Notes: a model not told the origin generated them from the sequence alone. 64,000 bases of DNA from Leptospiraceae bacterium (GCA_016711485.1 JADJSX010000023.1:898001-962000); one strand, 5' to 3'; positions 1 through 9,707 are shown, counted from the stretch's first letter. Made by a program: numbers and translations.

Positions 1-71
1 CTAAAAAATTCATTCTAGAAAATTAAAAAATTTACCTTTTAAAAAAAATTACTTTATAGAATCATGGACTA

Positions 72-184
72 TATACCCTTCGCCAAAAGTAATTTCCAAA
101 ATTGTAAAGAACAGGGTATTCCCAAACGCCAAAAATATAGTTTAGTTTAAAGCGAGTGGGTATTTACTTTGGGCGTTTTGTATA
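72..184. repeat. Palindromic intergenic repeat, family A copy 1
   Basis: An imperfect inverted repeat. The left arm begins TATACCCTTCGCCAAAAGT and the right arm, read in reverse complement, begins TATACAAAACGCCCAAAGT. The interior contains a second half-unit, CCCAAACGCCAAAAATAT. Closely related sequence occurs near 26290, so this is a dispersed element and not a local operator. It lies just upstream of the small lipoprotein gene and probably carries or displaces its promoter region. No transposase is encoded, so a MITE-like origin is inferred from the palindrome and copy number alone. Confidence 0.7.
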
Positions 185-212
185 AGTAGAATCGTGTTTA
201 AAGGAGAACTAA

Positions 213-617
213 ATGTATAAATATGTAATTTGTGTTGTGTTTGCTATTAGTCTTTGGGGGTGTGGAACAAAAAATCCGTCCGGTAGAGTTTTTTTTATTA
301 GTCCACAAACAGGAGAAGAAGTAAAAAGCCCTGTTCAATTTAAAATGGGAGTAGAAGGATTGGAAATCCAACCGGCAGGGGAAGTAGTAGAAGGCAAAGG
401 ACATCATCATATTATTATCAATGGAGAAACATTTCCTTCAGGCCAAGCTGTTCCGTTTATTGAGAAAAAAACTTTCCATTTTGGAAAAGGACAAACAGAA
501 GCATCTATAGATTTAGAGCCGGGTGAATACGATATTATCCTCCAATTTGCAAATGGAGCACATGTATCATACGGTCCAGAACTTTCTTCAAAAATTAGAA
601 TCAAAGTAATCCCATAG
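213..617 (+). CDS. Small lipoprotein with a DUF4399-type domain
   Basis: The 134-residue product starts with a short hydrophobic leader ending in a lipobox (LWGCG, Cys17), so it is probably a lipid-anchored envelope protein. The rest resembles DUF4399 proteins: a conserved GHHHIIING turn near residue 65, FHFGKGQTEA near 90, and a closing beta-strand segment. The family has no established function; the histidine cluster hints at metal binding, but that is inference. A good Shine-Dalgarno sequence (AAAGGAG) precedes the ATG. The next gene begins 4 bp after the stop, so the two are probably cotranscribed. Confidence 0.8.
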   Translation: MYKYVICVVFAISLWGCGTKNPSGRVFFISPQTGEEVKSPVQFKMGVEGLEIQPAGEVVEGKGHHHIIINGETFPSGQAVPFIEKKTFHFGKGQTEASIDLEPGEYDIILQFANGAHVSYGPELSSKIRIKVIP

Positions 618-621
618 AAAT

Positions 622-1500
622 ATGCAAAATAAAATCAAAAAAGTTGGAATCATTGGAGGTACGGGAATGTTAGGCAAACCAGTGGTTAATGCACTGTTAA
701 CTTCTGGTTTTGAAGTATTTGCAATGGTGCGGGATATTATACAGGCAAAGATAAGTTTGCCCATAGGTGTCCATCTAATAGTTGGTGATCTAAAAAATCC
801 AGCTGATATAGATAATTTTTTAAGTCAGGTGGAAGTTGTGCATCTTAATTTATCAGTTCTACACAATGAAACACAGACGGATTTTCACACCGAGGAACAA
901 GGTCTAAAAATACTTTTAGAAATTGCGAAACGAAAAAAAATTAAGCGAATATCCTATTTATCTTCTTTAGTTATGAATTACCAAGGGACCAATGGTTTTA
1001 ATTGGTGGGTTTTTAATTTAAAATTAAATGCTGTTAAAGAAATCAAAAATTCAGGAATTCCTTATACTGTCTTTTATCCTTCCAGTTTTATGGATAATTT
1101 TCTAAATATTCAGAAATTAGGAAACAAAATTCAATTAGCCGGTCATTCTCGTTTTAAAATGTTTTACATTTCTGGCGAAGACTATGGAAGACAAGTTGCA
1201 AAATCTTTCAAGGTTTTGTCAGAGGAAAATAGAGATTATCCCGTACAAGGATTAACTCCTTACAATGCGGACGAAGCCGCAAAGTTATTTGTGAAATTTT
1301 ATAAAAAAGAAAACTTAAGAATTCAAAAAGCTCCTTTGTTTCTCCTAAAGTTTTTGGGAAAATTCAATCTAAAGTTTTTATATGCAAGTAAAATTATTGA
1401 AGCACTAAATAATTACCCTGAAAAATTTCAGGCGGAACTTACGTGGAGAGAATTAGGCAAACCTGTATTAACTCTTGAGGAGTTTGCTGCTCGGTTTTAA
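622..1500 (+). CDS. NAD(P)-binding NmrA/SDR-like protein
   Basis: A 292-residue cytoplasmic protein with an N-terminal Rossmann fold. The dinucleotide loop GGTGMLG sits at residues 12-18, followed by an acidic/basic strand end (VRD) and a YLSS segment near 112-115. This matches the atypical short-chain dehydrogenase group that includes NmrA-like and NAD(P)H-binding proteins; many lack the classical YxxxK dyad and I do not see a clear one here. Substrate is unknown. It follows the lipoprotein gene by 4 bp. Its 3' end overlaps by about 33 bp the convergent hydrolase gene on the other strand. Confidence 0.8.
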   Translation: MQNKIKKVGIIGGTGMLGKPVVNALLTSGFEVFAMVRDIIQAKISLPIGVHLIVGDLKNPADIDNFLSQVEVVHLNLSVLHNETQTDFHTEEQGLKILLEIAKRKKIKRISYLSSLVMNYQGTNGFNWWVFNLKLNAVKEIKNSGIPYTVFYPSSFMDNFLNIQKLGNKIQLAGHSRFKMFYISGEDYGRQVAKSFKVLSEENRDYPVQGLTPYNADEAAKLFVKFYKKENLRIQKAPLFLLKFLGKFNLKFLYASKIIEALNNYPEKFQAELTWRELGKPVLTLEEFAARF

Positions 1501-2747
1501 TTGTCCTTTCCCATGTTTTTCTAGAAATTTTTCAATTAACGGGAATATTTCTCTTTTTGCATTTTTACCCATTACAAGACAGGCATGTCCATAATCTCCA
1601 GTAAATCCAGTATTTTTTGACACTATATAAAATTCTTTAAATTTGGAACTAACGTTGTTATATACGGATTTTAAACTGCTTGGAGTGGCTACATTATCGT
1701 AGCCGCCTGCGATAAATAGAATAGGACAAGTTATTTGTGACTGTAATTCTGTGTAATTGTATTTTTTGTTTAAGGATACTATATCTCCGCCATTTGCCGT
1801 CCATTCTAATAATTGCAACATTAAATCATCTGATATGTTTTCAATTCCAAATAGCATTTTTTTGACAGTATTTTTGGGAGTTACTTGTGGATTATAAAAA
1901 ATTTCTTTTAATGGAGAGTTAAATACACTTACAAACGGCAAAATAAACTTAGCCATTAGTTTTATATCTACCCTTTTACGAAAGAAATATACTTAAGTCC
2001 TGCTTTTCCAATTACCGGGCTAGAGTGACTTACATTTCCAGGACCTCCTAAAGAAACAAAACTTTTAACTTTTTCTTTTTGCTTTTTATTTGAGATTCCT
2101 AAATAAGAATACATAATCATTGCACCCATTGAATGAGCGACCCAATTGACTTTTTGTTTTCCGGAGATATTACAAACTTCTTCGATTATCGTTGGGACAT
2201 CTTTGTCCACCATGTCATCAAAAGAGTAATTGGTATTATCCGTTTCATTGTAAGACTTTCCGCATCCGCGCAGAGAAACGGCATACACGTCGTAACCCAA
2301 TTTTTTAAAATGATAGGCAAGTGAATGGTCTGCGTCTAAATCCATAAAATATTTATTAGTAACGATTCCATGTACGAGTATTATAGGATATGCATTTGCC
2401 AGAGGTTTTATTGGTTTATGTCTGTGAATTGCTAAATTCCAACCGTCATTTGTAATCCCGAAAAATACTTCATCCGCAATATCCGTTACTGCATATTTTC
2501 TTAAAAAATAATTTTTATAAAGAGGATAAAGTAAAAACGAAATAAATAAAACTATGGATAATAGAATTAATAAAAGCCCACCTAGAATAGAAAAGGAAAT
2601 CATAAGTAGGATTGTATTTAGGAAAGAAAATTTTTTGGTTTTTGATTTTTTTTGATTCACATAATTTAAAGATTTAGTTTTGCTAACATTGTCAAGTAAA
2701 GGAATATTGTATGAATGATTTAAGTTATCAACCTTACCGCTCACCAA
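1468..2747 (-). pseudogene. Alpha/beta hydrolase split by a frameshift
   Basis: Two adjacent minus-strand frames make one hydrolase. The upstream part (2747-1968) has a membrane segment (about residues 43-78), the oxyanion motif VHGIVT (125-130) and the nucleophile elbow AHSMG (Ser206), then stops at TAG. The downstream part (about 1956-1468) supplies the missing catalytic Asp (GGYDNVATP) and His (DYGHACLVMG). The frames join by a -1 shift at a GTAAAAGGG run near 1972-1980; one extra A would restore a single protein of roughly 425 residues. This is either a real inactivating indel or a sequencing error. The 5' end at 2747 overlaps the divergent gene at 2711, so the true start is probably downstream (GTG at 2660 or ATG at 2603). 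Confidence 0.75.
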
Positions 2748-3148
2748 ATGGCTGGTATATGCTCGCTTACCCAGAATACTGGGAAGTCGAAGTCATTGAA
2801 GAAATTCCTGCTTTTTACGACCCTGACGGAGCCGGAGCATTGCAAGTTTCTGCATTCGAAAACAAACTCGGAAGTTATAATCTCTCTGAGGAACTAGCAC
2901 GATTTTTAGCTATTCATAAAATTGAATATGATGAAGATTGTGTCGCCAGTTTTAAAAACAATTTAGGTAGCGAAATCAAAGCCTGTGAGTTTATTTCGGA
3001 GGAAAGATTTTGGTTGGTTTATATGATTTCCTTCGGTTCTAAGTTAATTGTATGCACATACAATAGCGATGAACGCCCCGATAAAGAATTATCTATTATA
3101 CTTACAAATATCATTAGCTCTATTCGGTTTTTACACCCAGAAAATTAG
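2711..3148 (+). CDS. Conserved hypothetical protein, PsbP-like fold possible
   Basis: A 145-residue soluble protein without a signal peptide. The N-terminal GWYMLAYPEYWEVE and the later ISFGSKLIVCTYNS followed by an SSIRF end resemble the short alpha/beta proteins that score against PsbP/Mog1-like domains, where a YP..W motif precedes a beta sheet and a final helix contains an SI.f motif. That resemblance is my reading of the pattern, not a database result. An AAAGGA ribosome-binding site lies upstream of the ATG. It is divergent from the broken hydrolase and convergent with the next gene, whose stop overlaps its own by 4 bp. Confidence 0.65.
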   Translation: MNDLSYQPYRSPNGWYMLAYPEYWEVEVIEEIPAFYDPDGAGALQVSAFENKLGSYNLSEELARFLAIHKIEYDEDCVASFKNNLGSEIKACEFISEERFWLVYMISFGSKLIVCTYNSDERPDKELSIILTNIISSIRFLHPEN

Positions 3149-3849
3149 AGGGGAGGTTTATCTGCTTCGGGATTTTGTTTTAAATATTCTTCTACAGTTT
3201 CTTGTTTTTTGGAGAGTCTCGATAGATGATCATTTATGATACTTCCGAAATTGAGTTTCCCATTTGCAATTTCATATCTTTCTGATTCAATTGTACCTAA
3301 ATCTATTTCATCTTTAATTTCATTTGCTTTTTTGGCATTCTCTTCTGCTTTTTTCCAATATGGGATTGCTTCTTTGTAAAAACCTTCTGCAATTTTGAAA
3401 GATTTTTTTAAATCGTACGCATAATCTAAATTTTGAAAGTATACATGTCGTTTATCGTATAAAGAGGCAATTCGCATGTAGGCGCGCATGATTTGTAAAT
3501 TGATATGCATTGTTAATAGCAGTCTATATTTATGGTATTCTTTTTCGTTTTTCACTTTACAGAGTGAGTTATTGGGATGGCGAAATCTACTTTCCAAGCC
3601 AATTTTTAAAAAATAAATATCTTTCCTAAGTTCGTTTTCTCCGTAGTGTAATTTTAATCCGTAAAGTTCATAGTAGTCTTCCAAAAATTTCGGATTCCAT
3701 TTATGTAATTTGTAAGGGACCCACTCCGAGAATTTTGTTTTAACTCCATTCATTTCATAATCATAATTATAATTTAAGTCTACTTCAGGATAGGTATGGG
3801 TAAAAATGGAAACAATAAGAGTAGTTAGTATAAAATTTGAAAGTTTCAT
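3145..3849 (-). CDS. Exported hypothetical protein
   Basis: The product (about 234 residues from ATG 3849) starts with a signal peptide, MKLSNFILTTLIVSIFTHTY, so it is probably periplasmic. A TTG five codons further upstream (3864) is possible but has no ribosome-binding site. The mature part is hydrophilic and alpha-helical: a helix-rich middle (LLLTMHINLQIMRAYMRIA) and a lysine/glutamate-rich segment around residues 150-200 (AIPYWKKAEENAKKANEI) that looks like a single TPR-type helical hairpin. I do not recognise the family. It overlaps the convergent neighbour by 4 bp at the stops. Confidence 0.65.
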   Translation of the reverse strand: MKLSNFILTTLIVSIFTHTYPEVDLNYNYDYEMNGVKTKFSEWVPYKLHKWNPKFLEDYYELYGLKLHYGENELRKDIYFLKIGLESRFRHPNNSLCKVKNEKEYHKYRLLLTMHINLQIMRAYMRIASLYDKRHVYFQNLDYAYDLKKSFKIAEGFYKEAIPYWKKAEENAKKANEIKDEIDLGTIESERYEIANGKLNFGSIINDHLSRLSKKQETVEEYLKQNPEADKPPL

Positions 3850-4178
3850 AGTTTTAATTTCCAAGGGAAGTGAAATATAGAAAGTTATTAATTAGATTGT
3901 CGGAAAATAAAAAAAAATCGCTTAATTGTTGCTACAAATTATGCTACACTAATTTCCAAACCCGTTCGTTTTCCCTATATCTATTTTGCGAATACCGACC
4001 CATTTTTCGTATTTATGGTAGCCGTTTCTGGTTCTTTTTTTCCCGTTTTTCACTTTACTTTTCCTTGGATGTCATTTAACCTCAGATTTTTTGAAAAATA
4101 CTAGCTTTTTAAAGTTCAAAATGAATAATTTCTATACCAATTATTTTGAAAAGTCGATATTATTTCTAGTATCCCTAT
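3850..4178. other. Intergenic region, no gene seen
   Basis: About 330 bp between a minus-strand gene start and the plus-strand gene at 4179. A 69-codon open frame here (3870-4079) is low complexity, lacks a ribosome-binding site and looks fortuitous. The region should hold two divergent promoters, but I cannot pick either with confidence. Confidence 0.5.
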
Positions 4179-4997
4179 ATGGCACTGACAAAAGAACAAA
4201 CCGCAGCCTACATTGAAAACTTAAAGGAATTTAAGGCTTATATTGAAGACCTCAAAAAAGAGGTAAGTCTATATAAAGCACAAATGAAAAAAAATACGAA
4301 TAAGGCAATGGATCCTTATTATCAAATTGCTTTGGTATTAAATTCAGTGAAACTAATAAATACTTGTATCGGAATTAACGAAGTATCTCTCATTACTCGT
4401 AATTTGAAAGCAGAGGATTATCTAAACATTGCGAGAAAAGAAGTTTATAGCGTACTTTCTGCAATGGAAAAAGTGGTTGGAAATGATCATGAAAATGGGT
4501 TAGATGAAAACCGTGAATTATTGGACAAAATTACGGAAGTTAATCCTTTACAAAGGTTACATTTTTTAAAGAGTTTTCGAAAATCTATAAGTACTTTGAT
4601 TGATGCATATGGACAAGGAAGTAAGTGGAGATGGAGCTGGCCGGAAATTTACTTTAAATTGGCTGTTCTCGCAAAGAACTTCTTCGATTTCCGTGCGTTT
4701 GAACGAGAAAATGATTTGGATAATCCTTATTTTTACACTCGTAGAGATCATTATAATTTAATCATTGAGCTTGCTAACTTCACAGCACAAGAATATCGTA
4801 CAAAATTTGACCTTTCGACAAACGATACGGCTGATTTAAAGAAATCCATTTCTATGCTTGAAATGAACCGAAAGATTTTCCAGATTACAGGTAATACTGA
4901 CGATTTGGATAAAACCAAAATTCTGATCGAATCTTTGAATGATAAAGTCGAAACCATCGAAAGCGATAAAACAAATCCCAAAAAAAAGAAAAAATAA
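4179..4997 (+). CDS. Conserved hypothetical alpha-helical protein
   Basis: A 272-residue protein predicted to be cytoplasmic, almost entirely helical and charged, with an N-terminal coiled-coil-like stretch (residues 1-45), a tryptophan-rich middle (KWRWSWPEIYFKLAVLA, about 148-164) and a lysine tail (TNPKKKKK). No enzyme motif is visible and I do not recognise the family. No clear ribosome-binding site precedes the ATG. It sits 135 bp upstream of the thioredoxin gene on the same strand; a TTGACA box at about 5029 suggests that trxA has its own promoter. Confidence 0.7.
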   Translation: MALTKEQTAAYIENLKEFKAYIEDLKKEVSLYKAQMKKNTNKAMDPYYQIALVLNSVKLINTCIGINEVSLITRNLKAEDYLNIARKEVYSVLSAMEKVVGNDHENGLDENRELLDKITEVNPLQRLHFLKSFRKSISTLIDAYGQGSKWRWSWPEIYFKLAVLAKNFFDFRAFERENDLDNPYFYTRRDHYNLIIELANFTAQEYRTKFDLSTNDTADLKKSISMLEMNRKIFQITGNTDDLDKTKILIESLNDKVETIESDKTNPKKKKK

Positions 4998-5132
4998 TCT
5001 TTCTTTTATCTTGATTTTGCTGTGAAGCTTGACAGCCTTAGACAAAAATTATCTATTGAATTAGAAAAAAATAAATAAATAATTAGATATTTAACTATCT
5101 AATACTATGATAGCACTAAAAAGGAGTTATAT

Positions 5133-5447
5133 ATGGCATTAGCAGAAATTACGGATTCTACTTACAAGCAGGAAACTAGTTCTGGTTTGGTATTAGTGGA
5201 TTGTTGGGCAGAATGGTGTGGTCCTTGTAGAATGGTAGGTCCAGTACTAGAAGAACTTTCTAAAGAATACGGTGAAAAAGTTTCTATTAAAAAATTGAAT
5301 GTAGATGATAACCAAAGAACTGCACAAGATTTAGGAATTCAATCTATTCCAACACTTCTTCTTTACAAGGATGGATCTTTAGTTGATAAAGCAATTGGCG
5401 CATTACCTAAAAACCAAATCAAAAACTTTATCGAAAGACACCAGTGA
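5133..5447 (+). CDS. trxA: Thioredoxin
   Basis: The 104-residue length and full thioredoxin fold fit canonical TrxA. The redox-active WCGPC occupies residues 28-32, the buried Asp is at 23 (VDCWAEW), and the cis-proline loop is GIQSIPT. An additional cysteine (Cys24) lies just before the active site. It reduces protein disulfides in the cytoplasm using thioredoxin reductase, which is not in this window. AAGGAG precedes the ATG. Its stop overlaps the start of the acyl-CoA dehydrogenase gene by 4 bp (GTGA), implying translational coupling. Confidence 0.97.
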   Translation: MALAEITDSTYKQETSSGLVLVDCWAEWCGPCRMVGPVLEELSKEYGEKVSIKKLNVDDNQRTAQDLGIQSIPTLLLYKDGSLVDKAIGALPKNQIKNFIERHQ

Positions 5448-6574
5448 AAAGAGTTTTACCTTTCACAGAAGAGCACCACAGTTTCAGAGAATCGACTCGT
5501 AAGTTCTTTGAAACGGACGTGAAACCTTTTCATGAGGAATGGGAAAAAGTAGGAATTGTTCCAAGAGAAATCTGGCTGAAAGCAGGTGCAGCCGGATTAC
5601 TTTGCCCCGATGTCCCAGAAGAATTTGGAGGATCGGGAGCTGATTTTTTATACAATTTAATTATCATAGAAGAATCCTCTAGAGCTGGCAATAGTGGATT
5701 TTTTATTTCCCTCCACAATGATATTATTGCGCCTTATATCACTGAATACGCGAATGAAGAACAAAAAAAACGCTGGCTCCCAGGATGCATATCGGGAGAA
5801 AAAATACTAGCGATTGCGATGACAGAACCTGGTACAGGCTCTGATTTAAAAGCAATTAGAACTACAGCTATAGAAAAAGAAGATCATTTTCTTTTGAATG
5901 GATCAAAAACTTTTATCAGTAACGGTCAATTAGCGGATTACGTTATCGTTGCTGCAAAAACGAGCGATGATTCCATGAGCCTTCTTATGGTTGAGCGTGG
6001 AATGCCCGGTTTTGAAAGAGGTAGACGACTCGAAAAAATTGGTCTAAAAGCACAAGATACTTCGGAACTTCATTTTACAGATGTCAAGGTTCCTAAAGAA
6101 AACTTAATCGGAAAAAAAGGTCAAGGTTTTCGTTATCTAATGACCAAACTGGCAAAAGAAAGACTAGTTCTTGCAGTAGGCGCTACAGAGGCAACTGCAG
6201 CCGTTCATGAAATTACGATACGTTATCTCAAAGAACGAGAAGCATTTGGAAAAAAAATTGGAAGTTTCCAACATATTCGTTTTAAAATGGCAGAGATGAA
6301 AACCGAATTAGAAGTCTGTCGTTCTTTTTGTGATCAAGCGGTTAATGCGATTATGTCGGGCGAACTAACAACTAGTGAAGCATCTATGGCAAAATGGTAT
6401 TCAACAGAAATGCAAAAACGTCATACAGATGATTGTCTTCAATTTTTCGGTGGGTATGGATATATGATGGAGTATCCTATTGCGAGAGCCTATTTGGATG
6501 CAAGAGTACAAACAATATATGCCGGAACTACTGAAATTATGAAAGAAATTATTGCTCGAAGTATCGGACTTTAA
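5444..6574 (+). CDS. Acyl-CoA dehydrogenase
   Basis: At 376 residues it has the normal length of this FAD-dependent family, which oxidises acyl-CoA thioesters to 2-enoyl-CoA. Signature one, AMTEPGTGSDL (about 125-135), and signature two, QCFGG-type FFGGYGYMMEYPIARAY, are present. The position that carries the catalytic Glu in medium/short-chain enzymes is Ala (YAGTTEI), while a Glu is present in the helix-G motif AKERLVLA (Glu239), the location used by isovaleryl-CoA and long-chain dehydrogenases. That places it with the latter subtype; the substrate is not determined. It starts at GTG, overlapping trxA by 4 bp. Confidence 0.93.
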   Translation: MKRVLPFTEEHHSFRESTRKFFETDVKPFHEEWEKVGIVPREIWLKAGAAGLLCPDVPEEFGGSGADFLYNLIIIEESSRAGNSGFFISLHNDIIAPYITEYANEEQKKRWLPGCISGEKILAIAMTEPGTGSDLKAIRTTAIEKEDHFLLNGSKTFISNGQLADYVIVAAKTSDDSMSLLMVERGMPGFERGRRLEKIGLKAQDTSELHFTDVKVPKENLIGKKGQGFRYLMTKLAKERLVLAVGATEATAAVHEITIRYLKEREAFGKKIGSFQHIRFKMAEMKTELEVCRSFCDQAVNAIMSGELTTSEASMAKWYSTEMQKRHTDDCLQFFGGYGYMMEYPIARAYLDARVQTIYAGTTEIMKEIIARSIGL

Positions 6575-6747
6575 AACTAATTAATCAATTATAGATTTGT
6601 TGGAAAAATAGTACAAAATTCATTAAAATATTTAGTAATAGGCAGTTCACTAACCCTGGAGAGTGTTTTCGCTGGTGATTCGATTTGTAGGGAATGGTTC
6701 AACAAGTCTCTTAAATAGGAAAAACCAAATCAGGAAACGAAATAAAA

Positions 6748-7428
6748 TTAGGCAGTAATTGGTTGTAATTTACCTGAAATCATTTTGTTACGGCGATTTG
6801 CCATCGTAGCAAGTTCCATATCGTGTGTTACTAATACCATTGAAAAACTTAATTCTTTTTGTAGATTGAGGATAAGAGCCATTAAGTTCTTGGAGGTTTC
6901 TCTGTCCAAGTTTCCAGTTGGTTCATCGGCTAATACAAGTTGTTTCTTAGATACTAAAGCTCTCGCTACTCCTACACGTGCACTTTCTCCACCAGAGAGT
7001 TGTGAAGGAAAACTAGTAAGTCTTTCTCCTAGTCCAACACGTCCTAACATTTCTGTTGCTTCTTGTTTTGCTTTGACTACATTCATTTTACTAATTAAGA
7101 GAGGAATCATAACATTTTCAAGAGCTGTGAAGTCTGGTAAAAGTAAATGGTGTTGAAAAATAAAAGAGATTTTATTTGCTCTAAATTTTTCCTTCTCTGT
7201 ATTATTAATTTCGCCGAGGTTGACTCCACATACTTCAACAAGTCCGCTGTCGAATTCATCCATTGCTCCCAGAATATTCAATAGTGTGGATTTCCCGACC
7301 CCAGAAGATCCTTCTACTGATACTATTTCACCTACTCCAATTTCTAAATTCAAATCCCAAAGAATTGGAACACCTTTATCTGAAATATAATAAGACTTTT
7401 TTAAATTTTCGATTTTTACAATAGCCAT
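6748..7428 (-). CDS. ABC transporter ATP-binding protein, LolD/MacB type
   Basis: A 226-residue ATPase with Walker A GSSGVGKST (about 40-48), Q-loop FQHHLLLP, signature LSGGESARVGVARAL, Walker B LVLADEPTGNLD and the switch VTHD. The lengths and the PTGNLD motif match the LolD/MacB/FtsE group, which powers lipoprotein release or mechanotransmission. No LolC/LolE-type permease is adjacent, so the partner must be elsewhere, and a lipoprotein-release role is inference. It is divergently placed from the envelope operon that begins at 7675. Confidence 0.85.
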   Translation of the reverse strand: MAIVKIENLKKSYYISDKGVPILWDLNLEIGVGEIVSVEGSSGVGKSTLLNILGAMDEFDSGLVEVCGVNLGEINNTEKEKFRANKISFIFQHHLLLPDFTALENVMIPLLISKMNVVKAKQEATEMLGRVGLGERLTSFPSQLSGGESARVGVARALVSKKQLVLADEPTGNLDRETSKNLMALILNLQKELSFSMVLVTHDMELATMANRRNKMISGKLQPITA

Positions 7429-7674
7429 AAAATAAATTGATTCCTAATTGAATGAGTTCAGCTTTTTCATCTGCAAAATACGATTCATTTAAAAATTAAA
7501 CCCTAAGACACTTTAAATACATTGAGAAATCTAGCGTCGGTTTTCGAAAATGCAGAGGAAACAAATCCTAAGCCATGTTGGTATCTAGGATTGAATTTGC
7601 AAACTTAATAATATTTCTTGCCATTTAGAGACGAAATGGTTTGTTTGTTAAAAGTACTTTTAAAAAGTTTAATT

Positions 7675-8625
7675 ATGGCTAGTGAATTATATTTTATAAA
7701 ATTTGTTGCTCGGGATAGCATTCAACGAACCTTTGTAGTCTTTGGAGCTATTGCAAACAAACAAAAAAATACCATTGAAAAATTTGAAACCCTTGTTTCA
7801 CATTCCCCTGAATTAATCAATATTAACTCTGATTATACTTATAAAGATGTCGTAAATCGAATTCAAAAATTTATGTTTGAGGGTAATCAAGTTCAAAGTG
7901 CAACCCTAACATTAGTGAATTCATTTATGAATTCATTTGCATCTGAAAGTTATCTTGTAGAATTAATGTATTATCTGGAATATGAAAATTCCGAAAAACT
8001 AAACGAATTGATTCGACAAAACTTATCTAAGGTTTTAGGGAAGGGAGATTATTTAATTAATACTATTTTTCATTCTATTGAAAGAGATGAAATCGATGCA
8101 ATTGCAGCTAGGGATGATCTTTCAGAAAAACCGAAAGAAAAGGAGTTTGATGAAAGTCTAATTCCTTCTGGTTCCCTTGTTGCTAAGTTTACGTATGCTT
8201 TATCACCAGTCACTGGAACGAGAGTCGATGAACTAAAAATCGGCGACAGAATCATGGTAAAATTTAATCCTGATGATGATGTTGCAAGCAATGTAATTAA
8301 TCTTCTTTCCTTAAAAGATGATGGTGGAATTATTCGTCCGGTACCAGCAACAGTTATTGATATTAAGAAAAGTCCAAAGGAAGTGGATACCATTATAAAA
8401 GTAACAGACGGAGTATTTGGAAGATACAAAGAAGTGGAAACTACAGTAAAGGTAAAGATGGCTGGTTTCGAAACATTAGCCACTACCGTCAAAAGGAAAA
8501 CCGGTACCGAGATTGTAGAAGATAAACCTAAACGTGAATTTCATTTTAATTTTGGAACTATCGGGGTGGCTGCATTGGTTGGATTAATAATTGTAGCTTG
8601 GATTATTGCTTACGTATTCTTATAA
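7675..8625 (+). CDS. Hypothetical protein with C-terminal membrane anchor
   Basis: About 316 residues from ATG 7675 (a TTG at 7618 would add 19 residues; neither has a strong ribosome-binding site). The first 150 residues are helical and cytoplasmic-looking. The middle carries a beta-rich segment with VDELKIGDRIMVKF, reminiscent of small beta-barrel regulatory or adaptor domains. A single transmembrane helix (IGVAALVGLIIVAWIIAYVFL) closes the protein, so it is tail-anchored. Family not recognised. It is the first gene of a tightly packed five-gene operon; the next begins 4 bp after its stop. Confidence 0.7.
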   Translation: MASELYFIKFVARDSIQRTFVVFGAIANKQKNTIEKFETLVSHSPELININSDYTYKDVVNRIQKFMFEGNQVQSATLTLVNSFMNSFASESYLVELMYYLEYENSEKLNELIRQNLSKVLGKGDYLINTIFHSIERDEIDAIAARDDLSEKPKEKEFDESLIPSGSLVAKFTYALSPVTGTRVDELKIGDRIMVKFNPDDDVASNVINLLSLKDDGGIIRPVPATVIDIKKSPKEVDTIIKVTDGVFGRYKEVETTVKVKMAGFETLATTVKRKTGTEIVEDKPKREFHFNFGTIGVAALVGLIIVAWIIAYVFL

Positions 8626-8629
8626 ATTT

Positions 8630-9694
8630 ATGAACAAAACTAAAAAAGTAATTATTATACTTATCTCGATTCTAATACTTGTTTTTTCTTTAGAAAGTAT
8701 TTTTATAAACTTCACAATCGAATTTGATCCAAGACTTATGATGCAAGAGCAGCAGATAAACTTGGATACGCCCGAACAGGAAATTCCCGAAAAACCAGCT
8801 ACGTTCGAAATACAAAAGGGAATTATATTCAAAATATTCTTTTTAGATTCTTTATTAAAAGAGGTAAATGATAATTTTGTCCCAGCGGATGGAAAGTTAG
8901 AGAAAACAGTTGAAAAAATTGAAAGTCTTTTGATTGGTCATAAAATTTCCTTATTTGTAAATATTTTTATAATTGGTTTATGTCTTTCTACTATCGTTTC
9001 AATCATTTACGAAGCTTGGTTTTCTATATTTATAGCAAGAGTATTACTTTTTATTTCCTTTTTTATTGTACTTGGTTATTTTGGTCGATCAACCTATATT
9101 TCAGCCTATGTTCCTGTGTTAGGTATTCCCTTATTGATATTTCATTTTTCTGTTTTAATCGCGGTGATATATTCAATTGTTCAATTATCTAAATCAAAAG
9201 ATTTGACTGAATTTAAATTCAATTCCTTATTGCTTGCTTCTTTTAATGATGAAGAAAACAATGCAAGACCTGCAATTAAAGGAATTGGAGTTGAATCAAA
9301 AAAAGAATCCTCAATTTTAAAAATTGCAAGTCATTTCCTTTATATTATTTTTGCAGGTGTATTGATTGGGAATGTGGTATATATTCCTCTCTTTTCTTTA
9401 CAAAAACATTATTCTTCTGAATTCGGAGTTTTACTTTTTATTCTTTTGATTTTGCTTTCCATTTTTTATGTTCGCAATTATTACAAAATTGGACAAGAAC
9501 AAGAATTATCTACTTTTCAGAATATTTTAGTTAGTTTGTCTTTTTTGCAATATCGATTTGTTAAGAATTTATTTTTCATTTTACTTTCTACAGTAGGGGT
9601 AATTATATTTATTACCTGTTTGTTTTTGCTTCTGAGTTTAAATACAGTCATTTTAAAAAATTATAATGTGATAGACAAAACAATTAATTTATAA
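8630..9694 (+). CDS. Polytopic inner-membrane protein
   Basis: About 354 residues from ATG 8630, chosen because the upstream in-frame ATG lies inside the previous gene. I count an N-terminal helix (residues 5-25), a long periplasmic-looking loop (about 30-105), then about six more hydrophobic segments, for example IFIARVLLFISFFIVLGYF, IPLLIFHFSVLIAVIYSIV and FFILLSTVGVIIFITCLFLLL. No transporter signature such as an EAA loop is visible, so calling it the permease for the binding protein encoded next would be speculation. Spacing to the next gene is 13 bp. Confidence 0.7.
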   Translation: MNKTKKVIIILISILILVFSLESIFINFTIEFDPRLMMQEQQINLDTPEQEIPEKPATFEIQKGIIFKIFFLDSLLKEVNDNFVPADGKLEKTVEKIESLLIGHKISLFVNIFIIGLCLSTIVSIIYEAWFSIFIARVLLFISFFIVLGYFGRSTYISAYVPVLGIPLLIFHFSVLIAVIYSIVQLSKSKDLTEFKFNSLLLASFNDEENNARPAIKGIGVESKKESSILKIASHFLYIIFAGVLIGNVVYIPLFSLQKHYSSEFGVLLFILLILLSIFYVRNYYKIGQEQELSTFQNILVSLSFLQYRFVKNLFFILLSTVGVIIFITCLFLLLSLNTVILKNYNVIDKTINL

Positions 9695-9707
9695 TATTTT
9701 TTTAATT

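Noticed and set aside
1960..1985. Programmed -1 frameshift in the split hydrolase
   Set aside because: The GTAAAAGGG run does not form a proper X XXY YYZ slippery heptamer and no downstream stem-loop is evident; an indel is simpler.
3870..4079. 69-codon plus-strand frame
   Set aside because: Low-complexity hydrophobic/aromatic product in a divergent promoter region with no ribosome-binding site.
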